From Oceanibium sediminis (GTDB lineage: Bacteria > Pseudomonadota > Alphaproteobacteria > Rhodobacterales > Rhodobacteraceae): 64,000 nt of DNA. A program made the position numbers and the translations under genes. The stretch is taken from positions 1-64,000 of the forward strand of contig NZ_QGNX01000006.1 of the NCBI RefSeq assembly GCF_003265325.1, written 5' to 3'. A model generated the notes under the pieces. It was not told the origin of the DNA. It searched no databases and saw only the letters and a program-made list of their open reading frames with translations. Positions within the stretch are counted from its first letter, which is position 1, and every line of letters starts with the position of its first letter. Of the stretch, positions 1 through 8,578 are shown one piece after another.

Positions 1-242
1 CCCAGCGCCCACGCTGTGAACGCGACGCTGGCACAGTGCGACTTGAGATGCCGGGGCGGCATCGTGATGAGCAGGCGCCGGATTTGACCCTTCAGGACAC
101 ACTCGAGCTTGCGGCAAATCGCCCGGATATGTTCGCCGGGAATATAGCTGTCGCCAGGATTGAGTTCCTGGAAAGCCCTGTCGACATAGGCGGGAATGTT
201 GTTGCGGTAAAGAAGACGTGCAACCTCAGCTGCCTTGGTCAT
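1..242 (-). CDS. Phage terminase large subunit, N-terminal part (cut by window edge)
   Basis: An open leftward frame begins at ATG 242 and runs off the left edge, so only about 80 residues are visible. It starts MTKAAEVARLLYRNN and contains LLITMPPRHLKS at about residues 57-68. That matches the Walker A-like ATP-binding motif (PPRHxKS type) of large terminase subunits, the motor that packages phage DNA into capsids. The start overlaps the end of the DUF5681 gene by 17 bases, so the two are probably co-transcribed and translationally coupled. The rest of the ATPase and the nuclease domain are not in the window, so it cannot be said whether the gene is intact. The family call is good; phage versus degraded prophage is open. 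Confidence 0.75.
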   Translation of the reverse strand, partial: MTKAAEVARLLYRNNIPAYVDRAFQELNPGDSYIPGEHIRAICRKLECVLKGQIRRLLITMPPRHLKSHCASVAFTAWAL

Positions 243-654
243 TGTCCGCCTCCTTTTCGTCGGCTGCGGCTTCCTCCAGGAGCTTCACCCAATCCGCATG
301 GCGCTTCAGCGTTGAAAGATCCGCATCGGAGAGTTTCTGGCCGACATCGGCTTCTGCAGCAGTCACCGCATTCGCTAACGTCGCCAGGAGCAGTCTGCCC
401 GCGGGAACGTCGCCTTTCATGGCCTTGGCATAGAGGGCCTGCACCACTGCCGCGCTCTTTGGGATCTGCTTCTTGGCGCCCCCTTCTATGACGGTGATCG
501 GTTCCCCGCCGATAGCCTGGATCATCGTTTGCAGGTCCGGGGTTCCCTTCTTCTTCCCCGAGGGGTTGCCGGACTGCCCTGGCTGGAACTGCGTGTGCTT
601 CGGCGGCTTGCTGTAGCCGACCTCGTAGCCGTCCTTTGGCGGCTTCTTGCCCAT
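226..654 (-). CDS. DUF5681 domain-containing phage-associated protein
   Basis: The 142-residue protein begins MGKKPPKDGYEVGYSKPPKH and carries the TQFQPGQSGNPSGKKKG signature near residues 21-37, the hallmark of the DUF5681 family. Such genes commonly sit directly upstream of large terminase genes and are thought to be small-terminase-like or packaging-linked, but the role is unproven. I chose ATG 654 rather than GTG 657 because a GGGAGG ribosome binding site lies seven bases upstream of it. The ATG shares one base with the TGA of the methyltransferase upstream, and the stop overlaps the terminase start by 17 bases, so the three form one tight leftward operon. Confidence 0.75.
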   Translation of the reverse strand: MGKKPPKDGYEVGYSKPPKHTQFQPGQSGNPSGKKKGTPDLQTMIQAIGGEPITVIEGGAKKQIPKSAAVVQALYAKAMKGDVPAGRLLLATLANAVTAAEADVGQKLSDADLSTLKRHADWVKLLEEAAADEKEADNDQGS

Positions 655-2159
655 CACGCGCCCTCCCCATCTTCAGACGCATCGATTTCTGCCCCGCCGC
701 TGGGCACTGACGGCGCCCCGCCCGCAGAGTCTGCTGCGAGATCATCGAAGCGCCGCCCGGACGCGACATGAATGGCCGCGCCACCGGTCATTTCCTGCCA
801 TCGGCGGATCGCGACATCGACGTAGGCCGGGTCGATCTCGAGACCGAGACAGCGCCGCCGGGTCCGCTCCGCCGCCAACAGCGTCGTGCCGCTACCAAGA
901 AAGGGATCAAGAACTACGTCCCCCGCAGCAGTCAAATCGAGGATCGCATCGGCGACGAGCGCGACCGGCTTGACCGTTGGATGCACATCGAAGTTGTCTT
1001 CCGCTGAGGCGCTCCCGCCGGTCGCGCCGGCATACTCCCAGACATTCGTCCGGTAGCGACCATGCTTGCCAAGCTCCACGTTGTTGCGATGCCGCGCATT
1101 GCCTGCAACGGCGACGAACACCAACTCGTGCCGGGAACGATAGAGTGACCCCATCCCCCCGTTCGGCTTGACCCAGATGCAGAGATTGATGAGCCGCAGC
1201 ATCGCTTGGCGTAGTGCGATCAGCATCTCCTGCATGTGGCGCCAGTCCATGAAGACACAGGCGACGGAGCCCGGATCGAGCACATTGGTCGCGTTCGTCA
1301 GCGCGGTCGTGAGGAAGTTGGCGAACTCTTCCTCGGACATCTCGCCCGAGGCCTCGGCGAACTCCCGGTAACCGCCAGCCGTCCCGCGAACATGACCGGT
1401 GATGGGCACATTGTAGGGCGGGTCAGTGAACAGCATCTGCGCCCGCTCATCGTCGCAGAGACGCCTCAGGTCGTCCTCCGAGCGCGCATTGCCGCAGAGG
1501 ATCCGGTGGCTGTCGAGCCACCACAGATCCCCGGGTCGGGTGACCAACGGACCGTCATGTTCCGTGATGCTGTCCTCGGGATCCGGTTCCGCGCTGTCAG
1601 CGCCGGACCCGATCTCCAGGATGCTATCGATCTCTACCGCATCAAAGCCGAGGATCTCCAGATCTACATCAATCTCCAGAAAATCCTGGAACTCCAGCCG
1701 GAGCGCGTCCTCGTCCCAGACCCCGCGTTCCTGTATCTTGTTGAGAGCGATCCGCAGCTGTCGGATCTCCGACGGCGACAGGTGGTCGATCTCGATACAT
1801 GGAACGGTCTTGGCGCCAAGCTCGATAGCCGCATCCAGCCGGGTATGCCCGTCGATAACTACGCCATCGCCGGTCACGAGGATCGGAGCGACGTTTCCGT
1901 AACGTTCGATCGACCTTAGAACCCGCTTCTTCTGCGCCTTGTCGGCGCGCCGGACCCTGCGCGGCGCCCGCGTCAGATCCACAATCGGCTTCTCCACCAG
2001 GCGGAGGGTCGGATATGGATCGTTCCGCCGTGGCGTGGCCGCTGGGCCCCCGGGAGGTTTCTTCAGGGTGATCGTAGAGCCTGAACGCTTCTGCCCGGCC
2101 CGATCCGGGCGCGGTAGCGCCTGGCCCGGCTTTGCTTTCTTTGGTGGGTCCTGCGCCAT
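654..2159 (-). CDS. ParB-like domain / beta-class DNA methyltransferase fusion
   Basis: The 501-residue protein has an N-terminal ParB-like nuclease-type domain (about residues 50-150; VIDGHTRLDAA at 101-111) followed by an N4-cytosine/N6-adenine methyltransferase. The catalytic TDPPY motif lies near 245-249 and the S-adenosylmethionine motif DPFLGSGTT near 418-426. That order (catalytic motif first) defines the beta class. Such fusions are typical of alphaproteobacterial prophages and may methylate element DNA against host restriction. Two adjacent ATGs (2162, 2159) follow an AGGAGG; the second has the better five-base spacing and was chosen. An in-frame ATG at 2183 lies upstream of the AGGAGG and is unlikely. 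No partner restriction enzyme is visible. Confidence 0.85.
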   Translation of the reverse strand: MAQDPPKKAKPGQALPRPDRAGQKRSGSTITLKKPPGGPAATPRRNDPYPTLRLVEKPIVDLTRAPRRVRRADKAQKKRVLRSIERYGNVAPILVTGDGVVIDGHTRLDAAIELGAKTVPCIEIDHLSPSEIRQLRIALNKIQERGVWDEDALRLEFQDFLEIDVDLEILGFDAVEIDSILEIGSGADSAEPDPEDSITEHDGPLVTRPGDLWWLDSHRILCGNARSEDDLRRLCDDERAQMLFTDPPYNVPITGHVRGTAGGYREFAEASGEMSEEEFANFLTTALTNATNVLDPGSVACVFMDWRHMQEMLIALRQAMLRLINLCIWVKPNGGMGSLYRSRHELVFVAVAGNARHRNNVELGKHGRYRTNVWEYAGATGGSASAEDNFDVHPTVKPVALVADAILDLTAAGDVVLDPFLGSGTTLLAAERTRRRCLGLEIDPAYVDVAIRRWQEMTGGAAIHVASGRRFDDLAADSAGGAPSVPSGGAEIDASEDGEGA

Positions 2160-2162
2160 CAT

Positions 2163-2489
2163 GGCCTCCTTTTTTTCCACCACATTTTGCGGAACTCGGA
2201 GACCGGGCCGGGGGCCTGACCACCGCGCATCCGCGCGAATTCGTCAAAGCCCTCCTTGGCATGCTCAATCCTTACGACAGCCCGGAGCAGGAAGGGAACC
2301 CCTAAAATTTCGAGTGGCTTAAGCCTTGGGCCACCCGACCGCGGAGCCTCTGTTTTTCTGGCCTGACAGCCTCCTTCGACTGGACTTCCGGACGTCCCGA
2401 AGCATTGGTGACGACGCGCCCGGACCTGACCGGGCTTTCCGGGTACCGGGACCGGCAGTCGGCCACACCCCACAACCTGGAGAGATCCC
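2163..2489. other. Divergent intergenic region of the integrated element
   Basis: This stretch separates the leftward methyltransferase operon from the rightward recombinase operon, so it must hold two divergent promoters. It ends with the ribosome binding site GGAG at 2480-2483 for the DUF3489 gene. On the minus strand an open frame with no clear start runs through it and ends in the overlapping TGA at the methyltransferase start; its last residues (about RMRGGQAPGPVSEFRKMW) might be a short leader or a gene remnant. I see no convincing sigma-70 hexamers, tRNA or terminator. Confidence 0.4.
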
Positions 2490-2720
2490 ATGAAAGAGAC
2501 CACGCGCACCAAACGCTCCGAACTGATCCGCCTGCTGCAACGCAAGTCAGGCGCCGATCTCACCACCATCACCAGCAAACTTGAATGGCAGCCCCACACC
2601 GTGCGCGCCGCCATCAGCGGCCTGCGCAAAACCGGCCATACCATCGAGCGCGCGGTCCCCACCAAACCCGGGGGGTGCGCCGTGTACCGCCTCACGGGCC
2701 TCCCCGAGCGCGCCCGATGA
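2490..2720 (+). CDS. DUF3489 domain-containing small protein
   Basis: The 76-residue protein reads KRSELIRLLQRKSGADLTTI, then WQPHTVRAAISGLRK. This is the DUF3489 pattern, resembling a winged helix-turn-helix (the WQPHTVR segment would be the recognition helix region). Function is unknown; a DNA-binding or directionality-factor role for the linked recombinase is inference. A GGAG site lies six bases before the ATG. Its TGA overlaps the next ATG by four bases. It is the first gene of a three-gene unit (DUF3489, DUF2924, serine recombinase) that I recall recurring in alphaproteobacterial integrated elements. Confidence 0.75.
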   Translation: MKETTRTKRSELIRLLQRKSGADLTTITSKLEWQPHTVRAAISGLRKTGHTIERAVPTKPGGCAVYRLTGLPERAR

Positions 2721-3127
2721 TGCCTTCGGTTGCAGACATCGAGGCCATGGACCGGACGGCGCTCGTCGCCGCCTGGTCCGAGGTTTTTGCAACGCCGGTG
2801 CCCAATCGTCTCAGCAGCCCCTTCCTGCGGCGTTTCCTCGCCTTCGAACTGCAAGCAAGAGAGAGCGGAGGGCTACCCAAGAGTTTCCCCACCAAGCTCG
2901 CGCATGCCACACGCGCCAAGGGCACCACCATAACCCCGATGCTCAAGCCAGGGGGGCGGTTGATCCGCGAATGGAACGACGTGACCCATGTCGTCGATGT
3001 CGTAGAGGGCGGATTTCTTTGGAATGGCCAGCGTTATAAATCGCTGTCGCCGATTGCCCGCGCGATCACCGGGGCGCGATGGTCCGGACCGCGGTTCTTC
3101 GGATTGAAGAGATCGGCACAATCATGA
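2717..3127 (+). CDS. DUF2924 domain-containing protein
   Basis: The 136-residue protein starts MMPSVADIEAMDRTALVAAW at the ATG that overlaps the previous stop (ATGA). Its core (PNRLSSPFLRRFLAFELQAR, then GTTITPMLKPGGRLIREWN and FLWNGQRYKSLSPIARAITG) is characteristic of DUF2924. Family members almost always lie next to a large serine recombinase. The C-terminal part, with the YKSLSPIARAITGARWSGPRF pattern, resembles small DNA-binding domains found in other proteins, so a recombination accessory role is plausible but unproven. A longer in-frame ORF starting at 2585 overlaps the DUF3489 gene and is an artefact. Its stop overlaps the recombinase start by four bases. Confidence 0.8.
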   Translation: MMPSVADIEAMDRTALVAAWSEVFATPVPNRLSSPFLRRFLAFELQARESGGLPKSFPTKLAHATRAKGTTITPMLKPGGRLIREWNDVTHVVDVVEGGFLWNGQRYKSLSPIARAITGARWSGPRFFGLKRSAQS

Positions 3128-4818
3128 GCAAGCCCCGGATCCGCTGCGCCATCTACACCCGCAAATCCTCCGACGAGGGGCTGGATCAGGACTTCAACTC
3201 GCTCGATGCCCAGCACGAAGCATGTGCCGCCTACATCGCCAGTCAACGCCACGAGGGCTGGGTTGCGGGCAAGACCCGTTATGACGATGGCGGTATTTCC
3301 GGCGGCTCGCTCGACCGGCCTGCCTTGCAGCGCCTCATGGCCGATATCGATGCCGGCCATATCCAGATGGTGGTGGTCTACAAGATCGACCGACTTACCC
3401 GCTCTCTCGCCGACTTCGCCAGATTAGTCGAGCGTTTCGACGCCGCCGGCTGCTCCTTTGTCTCGGTCACCCAGGCCTTCAACACCGCCACTTCCATGGG
3501 CCGGTTGACGCTCAACGTGCTTCTGTCCTTTGCGCAATTCGAGCGCGAAGTGACGGCGGAGCGGATCCGCGACAAGATCGCCGCCTCAAAGAAGAAAGGC
3601 CTCTGGATGGGCGGTGTACCGCCCCTGGGGTACGACCCGCATCCCGATCCCAAGGTCCGTGGCCTCGTCATCAACCCGCAGGAAGCGGAGACGGTGCGGA
3701 CCCTCTTTGAGCTCTACGACCAGATCGGCTGCCTCAACGGGGTCATGAAGAGGGCCAATGAGCTTCACCTCCGCTCAAAGCGGCACCTGTTCAAGTCGGG
3801 TCGCGCCCAGGGTGGCAATCCCTTCTCCCGCGGTCAGATCTACGCGCTGCTGCGCAATCCGATCTATATCGGAAAGATACGCCACAAAACCCGGATCTGG
3901 GACGGGCAGCACGCGGCCATCATCGACGTAGAGCTATGGGACAAGGTCGATGCCAAATTACAAGCCGGCAGCGCGCGGCCAAGGTCCCGGCAACGGTCAG
4001 CGGGCGCTCCCTGCGGAACCGGAACCGCGCCTCTCACCGGCAAGCTTCGGGACGCAACCGGAGACCGGCTCACCCCGACGCACACCCGGCGCCACGGGCG
4101 GCAGTTGCGCTACTATGTTTCCAACCGTCTGATCTCCGGCGGAACCGATCCTGAGGGCTGGCGCCTGCCTGCACCCGCCCTCGAGCAGACCGTTGCAAAC
4201 ATCATCGCAACGCGCATTGACGAACGCGCCCGAACCCACCGGATCTGCGACACGCCGGATCTGCGGCATGGCGACGGAATACGCACCAAGGCGCAGGATC
4301 TGGCAGTACGGCTATCTCAGGGCACACCAGATCTTCTGGCGGACCTCATCGCGGAGGGACGTCTGGAAAAGGGACACATCATACTCGACCTCGACGCCCC
4401 AAAACTGGCGAGCGAACTGGGGCTAAACCCCGAGGAGATTGATCCAGCCGCGCTTCGCATCAAGGCTGCCTTCACCCTCCGCCGGCGAGGTGTCGAGGGA
4501 AAGATCGCAACTGGAGAACAGGCGCCTGTCCCGGATCGAACGCTGCTCCGTGCCCTAGCCCATGCGCATGCGTGGACCTCTGACTTGCGGAAGGGAAAAC
4601 CGCTGCACGAAATCGCGGCGGCAACGCCTCACTCAGAATCCTACATTCGCACACGGGCAAAACTCGCCTTCCTCTCGCCGGCGATCCAGCAGGCCCTCCT
4701 TGAGGGGCGTCAACCTCCGGACCTGACCCTTGAACGGATCATCCGCAAGCCGATCCCCCTTGACTGGGCAGCGCAGGTACATCTCTACGGGTTTGGCCCT
4801 GATCTGACCCACGTCTGA
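3124..4818 (+). CDS. Large serine recombinase (resolvase/integrase family)
   Basis: The 564-residue protein begins MSKPRIRCAIYTRKSSDEG. The YTRKS motif places the nucleophilic serine at residue 15, and KIDRLTRS near residues 87-94 supplies conserved arginines of the resolvase catalytic domain. A Recombinase domain (LGYDPHPD onward, RNPIYIGKIRH) and a long C-terminal region follow, as in site-specific integrases of the large serine class. It would cut and exchange DNA at attachment sites to integrate or excise the element. The start overlaps the DUF2924 stop (ATGA). It is the last element gene before the tRNA-Ser, with repeat-rich DNA just downstream. It appears intact. The ORF track start at 3079 lies inside DUF2924 and was rejected. 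Confidence 0.9.
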   Translation: MSKPRIRCAIYTRKSSDEGLDQDFNSLDAQHEACAAYIASQRHEGWVAGKTRYDDGGISGGSLDRPALQRLMADIDAGHIQMVVVYKIDRLTRSLADFARLVERFDAAGCSFVSVTQAFNTATSMGRLTLNVLLSFAQFEREVTAERIRDKIAASKKKGLWMGGVPPLGYDPHPDPKVRGLVINPQEAETVRTLFELYDQIGCLNGVMKRANELHLRSKRHLFKSGRAQGGNPFSRGQIYALLRNPIYIGKIRHKTRIWDGQHAAIIDVELWDKVDAKLQAGSARPRSRQRSAGAPCGTGTAPLTGKLRDATGDRLTPTHTRRHGRQLRYYVSNRLISGGTDPEGWRLPAPALEQTVANIIATRIDERARTHRICDTPDLRHGDGIRTKAQDLAVRLSQGTPDLLADLIAEGRLEKGHIILDLDAPKLASELGLNPEEIDPAALRIKAAFTLRRRGVEGKIATGEQAPVPDRTLLRALAHAHAWTSDLRKGKPLHEIAAATPHSESYIRTRAKLAFLSPAIQQALLEGRQPPDLTLERIIRKPIPLDWAAQVHLYGFGPDLTHV

Positions 4819-5237
<419 letters not shown>

Positions 5238-5408
5238 GTGCAGCGGGAGGTACAACAGGTTCGCGCGGCGTGCAAGAGCGTCGGGCAGCAAGTTTTGTCG
5301 TTATGTGTCGGGCGGATCGTGACATGGGCCGGAGGCTCGCTTTGGTGGCCGCCCGGCTTGCGACCCTGGGAAGGGCGCTCAGGCTTGGCCCCGAGGGGCG
5401 CGCGGGAA

Positions 5409-5428
5409 GCCCGGCGACGACGCCGGGC
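5409..5428 (-). terminator. Candidate terminator after alaX
   Basis: An 8-bp perfect stem (5409-5416 with 5421-5428, loop ACGA) lies a few bases beyond the alaX stop on the minus strand. It is followed there by TTCCC, so the U-tract is weak. Confidence 0.45.
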
Positions 5429-5435
5429 GGCGGGA

Positions 5436-6152
5436 TCAGCTGGCGAGGGTGAGGTTCACGCGGCGGTTTTGCTTGCCCTTGCTCTCGATCTTGCCGAGCA
5501 GGACCGGACCGATCTCTCCGGTGGATCTGACGTGGGTGCCGCCGCAGGGTTGCAGGTCCACCGGAGCATCGCCCGTCCCGATGCGCATCAGGCGGATTTG
5601 TCCGGTGCCGCGCGGGGGCCGCACGGACATCGTCTTGACCAGCCCGGGGTTCGCGTCCAGCTCGGCCTCGGTGATGAAGGTTTCCGACACCGGGTGGTCG
5701 GCGGCGATGAGCGCGTTCAACGCATCCTCGAGCGCCTGTTTGTCCGCCGGCGCCTCTGGCATAGCGAAGTCGAGACGCCCCTTGGCGGGGGTGATCTGGC
5801 CACCGGTCACCGGCAGGGGGATCACCACGGACAGCAGGTGCAGGGCGGTGTGCAAGCGTATCATCCGGTGCCGCGCGGCCCAGTCGATCACCTGCTCGAC
5901 CTCGGTTCCGACCGGCGGCAGGGACTGCCCCTCGCCCGGGACGAGGACGACGTCCGACCCCGATTTGACCGAGGTCGCGACCGTCATTCGCCCGCCGTCC
6001 CAACTCAGCGTGCCGCAATCGCCCGCCTGCCCGCCGCTGGTGGGATAGAACGGCGTCGCATCCACGATCACCCCGCCCCGGTCGGTGTGGCCCGTGACGA
6101 CGCCGGGCGCGGTTTGCAGGTAGGCGTCTTCGCGGAACAGAAGCCGGGTCAC
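5436..6152 (-). CDS. alaX: Alanyl-tRNA editing protein, AlaX type
   Basis: The 238-residue protein resembles the editing domain of alanyl-tRNA synthetase and should hydrolyse mischarged Ser- or Gly-tRNA(Ala). Zinc-site motifs are visible: HTALHLL (the HxxxH motif) and PCGGTHV toward the C-terminus (the CxxxH motif). The N-terminal YPTSGGQAGDCG segment is also typical. The start is GTG 6152, preceded by GAGGAGGAGG; the GTGA overlaps the cysK stop. Upstream ATG 6278 lies inside cysK. It is the third gene of the leftward trgB-cysK-alaX operon. Linking an editing factor to cysteine synthesis is unusual but may simply be co-transcription. Confidence 0.85.
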   Translation of the reverse strand: MTRLLFREDAYLQTAPGVVTGHTDRGGVIVDATPFYPTSGGQAGDCGTLSWDGGRMTVATSVKSGSDVVLVPGEGQSLPPVGTEVEQVIDWAARHRMIRLHTALHLLSVVIPLPVTGGQITPAKGRLDFAMPEAPADKQALEDALNALIAADHPVSETFITEAELDANPGLVKTMSVRPPRGTGQIRLMRIGTGDAPVDLQPCGGTHVRSTGEIGPVLLGKIESKGKQNRRVNLTLAS

Positions 6153-7189
6153 GCCTCCTCCTCGAACACGCTCGGCACATCGACGCTGTCGGTCAGGAAC
6201 CGCGGCATCGGCAAGCCCCGTTCGCGCAGGAACTCGGGGTTGTAGAGCTTGGCCTGGTAGCGCGTCCCGTAGTCGCACAGGATCGTCACGATGGTGTGCC
6301 CGGGGCCCATTTCCTTCGCCAGCCGGACCGCGCCCGCGATGTTGATCCCGGAGGAGCCGCCAAGGCAGAGCCCCTCGTTCTCAAGCAGGTCGTAGATGTA
6401 GCCCAGCGCCTCGTCGTCGGGGATCGAATGGGCGACATCCACTTCCAATCCCTCGAGGTTGGCGGTGATGCGGCCCTGCCCGATGCCTTCGGTCAGCGAG
6501 TTGCCCTCGGCCTTCAACTCTCCGTTCACGTAGTGATTGTAGAGGGCCGAGCCCTTCGGATCGGCCAGGCCGATCCGGATGCCGGGATTGCGCGCGCGCA
6601 GCGCCTGCGCCACCCCGGCGAGCGTTCCGCCCGAACCCACCGAGCAGATGAACCCGTCCACGGTGCCGTCGGTCTGGCTCCAGATCTCGGGGCCGGTGGT
6701 TTCCACATGGGCCTGGCGGTTCGCCACGTTGTCGAACTGGTTCGCGAAGATCGCGCCATTCGGGCTTTTCGCGTCCAGCGCGGCGGCCAGCCGCGCGGCA
6801 TAGCGGATGTAGTTGTTGGGGTTGCGGAAGGGCTTTGCAGGAACCTCGACAAGCTGCGCACCGGCGATGCGGATCATGTCTTTCTTTTCCTGGCTCTGCG
6901 TTTCGGGGATCACGATGACGGTCCGGAACCCCATCGACGCCCCCACCAGCGCGAGGCCGATGCCGGTGTTGCCCGCGGTCCCCTCGACGATCGTGCCGCC
7001 GGGTTTCAGGCTGCCCTCGGCCAGCGCGGTGCGGATGATGCTCAGCGCCGCGCGGTCTTTGACCGATTGTCCGGGGTTCAGGAATTCGGCTTTACCCAGA
7101 ATCTCGCATCCGGTCGCGTCCGAAACGCCGTTCAGGCGGACCAGCGGGGTGTTGCCGATCATGTCGGCAAAGGTTTTCTTGATCTCCAT
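6149..7189 (-). CDS. cysK: Cysteine synthase (O-acetylserine sulfhydrylase family)
   Basis: The 346-residue PLP enzyme would make cysteine from O-acetylserine and sulfide in the cytoplasm. NPGQSVKDRAA near residues 37-47 holds the PLP-binding lysine, GTAGNTGIG is the phosphate/substrate loop, and CSVGSGGTLAG is the PLP-phosphate-binding glycine loop. ATG 7189 (MEIKKTFADMIGNTPLVRLN) is the correct start; the longer ORF adds an unrelated N-terminus. It lies 49 bases after trgB and overlaps alaX by four. In Rhodobacter sphaeroides, cysK and the trg genes were identified together as tellurite-resistance loci, which makes this gene order meaningful. A cystathionine beta-synthase-like specificity cannot be fully excluded. 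Confidence 0.9.
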   Translation of the reverse strand: MEIKKTFADMIGNTPLVRLNGVSDATGCEILGKAEFLNPGQSVKDRAALSIIRTALAEGSLKPGGTIVEGTAGNTGIGLALVGASMGFRTVIVIPETQSQEKKDMIRIAGAQLVEVPAKPFRNPNNYIRYAARLAAALDAKSPNGAIFANQFDNVANRQAHVETTGPEIWSQTDGTVDGFICSVGSGGTLAGVAQALRARNPGIRIGLADPKGSALYNHYVNGELKAEGNSLTEGIGQGRITANLEGLEVDVAHSIPDDEALGYIYDLLENEGLCLGGSSGINIAGAVRLAKEMGPGHTIVTILCDYGTRYQAKLYNPEFLRERGLPMPRFLTDSVDVPSVFEEEA

Positions 7190-7238
7190 CGGCGGGTTCC
7201 TTGTCGGCGGCCTCGTATCGTCGCGGCGGAGACTAGAC

Positions 7239-8396
7239 CTATGCCCCGCCAGCCGCAACACCGCCCCGCCACGCCGACAGCAGCTGCCCGCGCAGGCGCT
7301 CGAGCCCCAGCAGCGACAGGATCAGCGGGGCGTTGCGTGCCTCGCCCGTCGTGATCGCCTGCAACGCGGTTTCGCGCGGAACGACCATGGTGCGGATATC
7401 CTCGGTCTCCGTCGCGAGGCCGTGGATGCCGGAAGTGTAGCCGGACAGGTCCGCCTCGGCCACGTAGCTGGTCAGGTACTCGGTGCACGCCCCGGGAGAG
7501 CTGTAGTACTCGGCGATCGGGTGAAAGCGGCCAAGGGTCAGGTCCGCTTCCTCCTGCGCCTCGCGGCGGGCGGCGGCTTCGGGGGGCTCGTCCCGGTCGA
7601 TCAGCCCGGCGATCACCTCGATGCTCCAGGGGTTGGGATCCTCGCGCGCGATCAGCCCGGTGCGCAGTTGCTCGATCAGCAGCACCTCGTCCCGGTCCGG
7701 GTCCCAGGGCAGCACCGTGACCGCATCCCCGCTGATGAACGCCTCACGCTGGACCGGGGCGGTCATGGCGCCGTCGAAGCGGGCGTGGCGATAGGTCAGT
7801 TCCTCAAGCGCGAAGAAGCCGCCGTGCAGGCGCGACGCGCGCAGATCCTGCACCGCGTCCGGCCCGAAAGCGGTGCGCAGCCCCTGCCCCGTGACCGGGG
7901 CCGCGCGGGCCGCCGCCCTGCGCGCCACGGCGCGGCGCATCATCGCACCCGCTTGCCGCGTGCGGGCCGCCGGATCCAGGCGATGGGTGACCACCTCCCT
8001 GCCGATGGACAGGAACAGTTGCTTCGCGTCCACGGCCCAGTCCTCAAGGGTCCAGGGGGTGCCCGTATCCTCCACACCCGGGCCCGGGTCGTAGACGAGC
8101 GCCGTGACCGGCCCGTCCTCGGTCTGGACCTGCCGGGGCGTCAGGGTGAAGTCGAAGGAAGCCTCGAAAAAGTCGAGTGCTGCGCGTATCTCAGCGTCCA
8201 TCGGCGCCAGCAGTAGCCCGGGCGCCATGCCGTCAGGATCGGCGCGCAACACCGGAAACGGGCCGGAGCGCGCCTGAAGGGTGCGAACCCCCGGCAGCCG
8301 CGCGGCCACCGGCGTCAGGCGCGATACCAAGGGGCCAAGTGCCGTGGCCAGGATATCGGGGTCCCGCAAGGTTCCATATACGAAAATCGGTTCCAT
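7239..8396 (-). CDS. trgB: GGCT-like / Nudix hydrolase fusion (TrgB-type)
   Basis: The 385-residue protein joins two domains. Residues 1-120 begin MEPIFVYGTLRDP, the YGTLR signature of gamma-glutamylcyclotransferase-like folds. The C-terminal half is a Nudix hydrolase with box GLIDRDEPPEAAARREAQEEA, as in ADP-ribose pyrophosphatases; the glycine normally following the EE pair is replaced. The C-terminal domain and the cysK neighbour match TrgB of the R. sphaeroides tellurite-resistance locus. It is the first gene of the leftward trgB-cysK-alaX operon and is divergent from the chrR-like gene. The substrates of both domains are inferred from family only. Confidence 0.8.
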   Translation of the reverse strand: MEPIFVYGTLRDPDILATALGPLVSRLTPVAARLPGVRTLQARSGPFPVLRADPDGMAPGLLLAPMDAEIRAALDFFEASFDFTLTPRQVQTEDGPVTALVYDPGPGVEDTGTPWTLEDWAVDAKQLFLSIGREVVTHRLDPAARTRQAGAMMRRAVARRAAARAAPVTGQGLRTAFGPDAVQDLRASRLHGGFFALEELTYRHARFDGAMTAPVQREAFISGDAVTVLPWDPDRDEVLLIEQLRTGLIAREDPNPWSIEVIAGLIDRDEPPEAAARREAQEEADLTLGRFHPIAEYYSSPGACTEYLTSYVAEADLSGYTSGIHGLATETEDIRTMVVPRETALQAITTGEARNAPLILSLLGLERLRGQLLSAWRGGVAAGGA

Positions 8397-8471
8397 GCGA
8401 GACTCTCCTCAAAGTTGAAGTCGGCGCAATTCGCTATAGACTGCGCGGATACTGGAATTATCACTTCCCGG

Positions 8472-8500
8472 TGATCCGAAACCGCGCGCACTGCGTAAAC
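8472..8500 (+). promoter_or_regulatory. Candidate RpoE(ECF11)-type promoter for the chrR-like operon
   Basis: TGATCC at 8472-8477 is followed by exactly 18 bases and then TAAAC at 8496-8500. This matches the -35 TGATCC / -10 TA-rich arrangement described for singlet-oxygen-responsive RpoE promoters of Rhodobacter sphaeroides. A transcript starting near 8507 would have a leader of about 70 bases before the chrR-like gene. An inverted TGAT-type half (ATCAC at 8460-8464) just upstream could serve the divergent trgB operon, but no good -10 partner was found. Confidence 0.7.
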
Positions 8501-8578
8501 AATGGGAATAGACAGATTGGAATGCCACGCCAAGCGCCAAGCGGCGTGCCACGAAGGATAAGTAACTTGGGTAACGAC

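Noticed and set aside
2524-2529. TGATCC inside the DUF3489 gene as a further RpoE-type promoter
   Set aside because: It lies in coding sequence with no TA-rich -10 partner and no gene start at a suitable distance. Other coding-region TGATCC copies were dismissed for the same reason.
2159-2854. 231-residue leftward ORF ending at the methyltransferase start
   Set aside because: It is antisense to the DUF3489 and DUF2924 genes, has no ribosome binding site or family motif, and its residues look like a shadow; only the last 30 codons lie in otherwise non-coding DNA.
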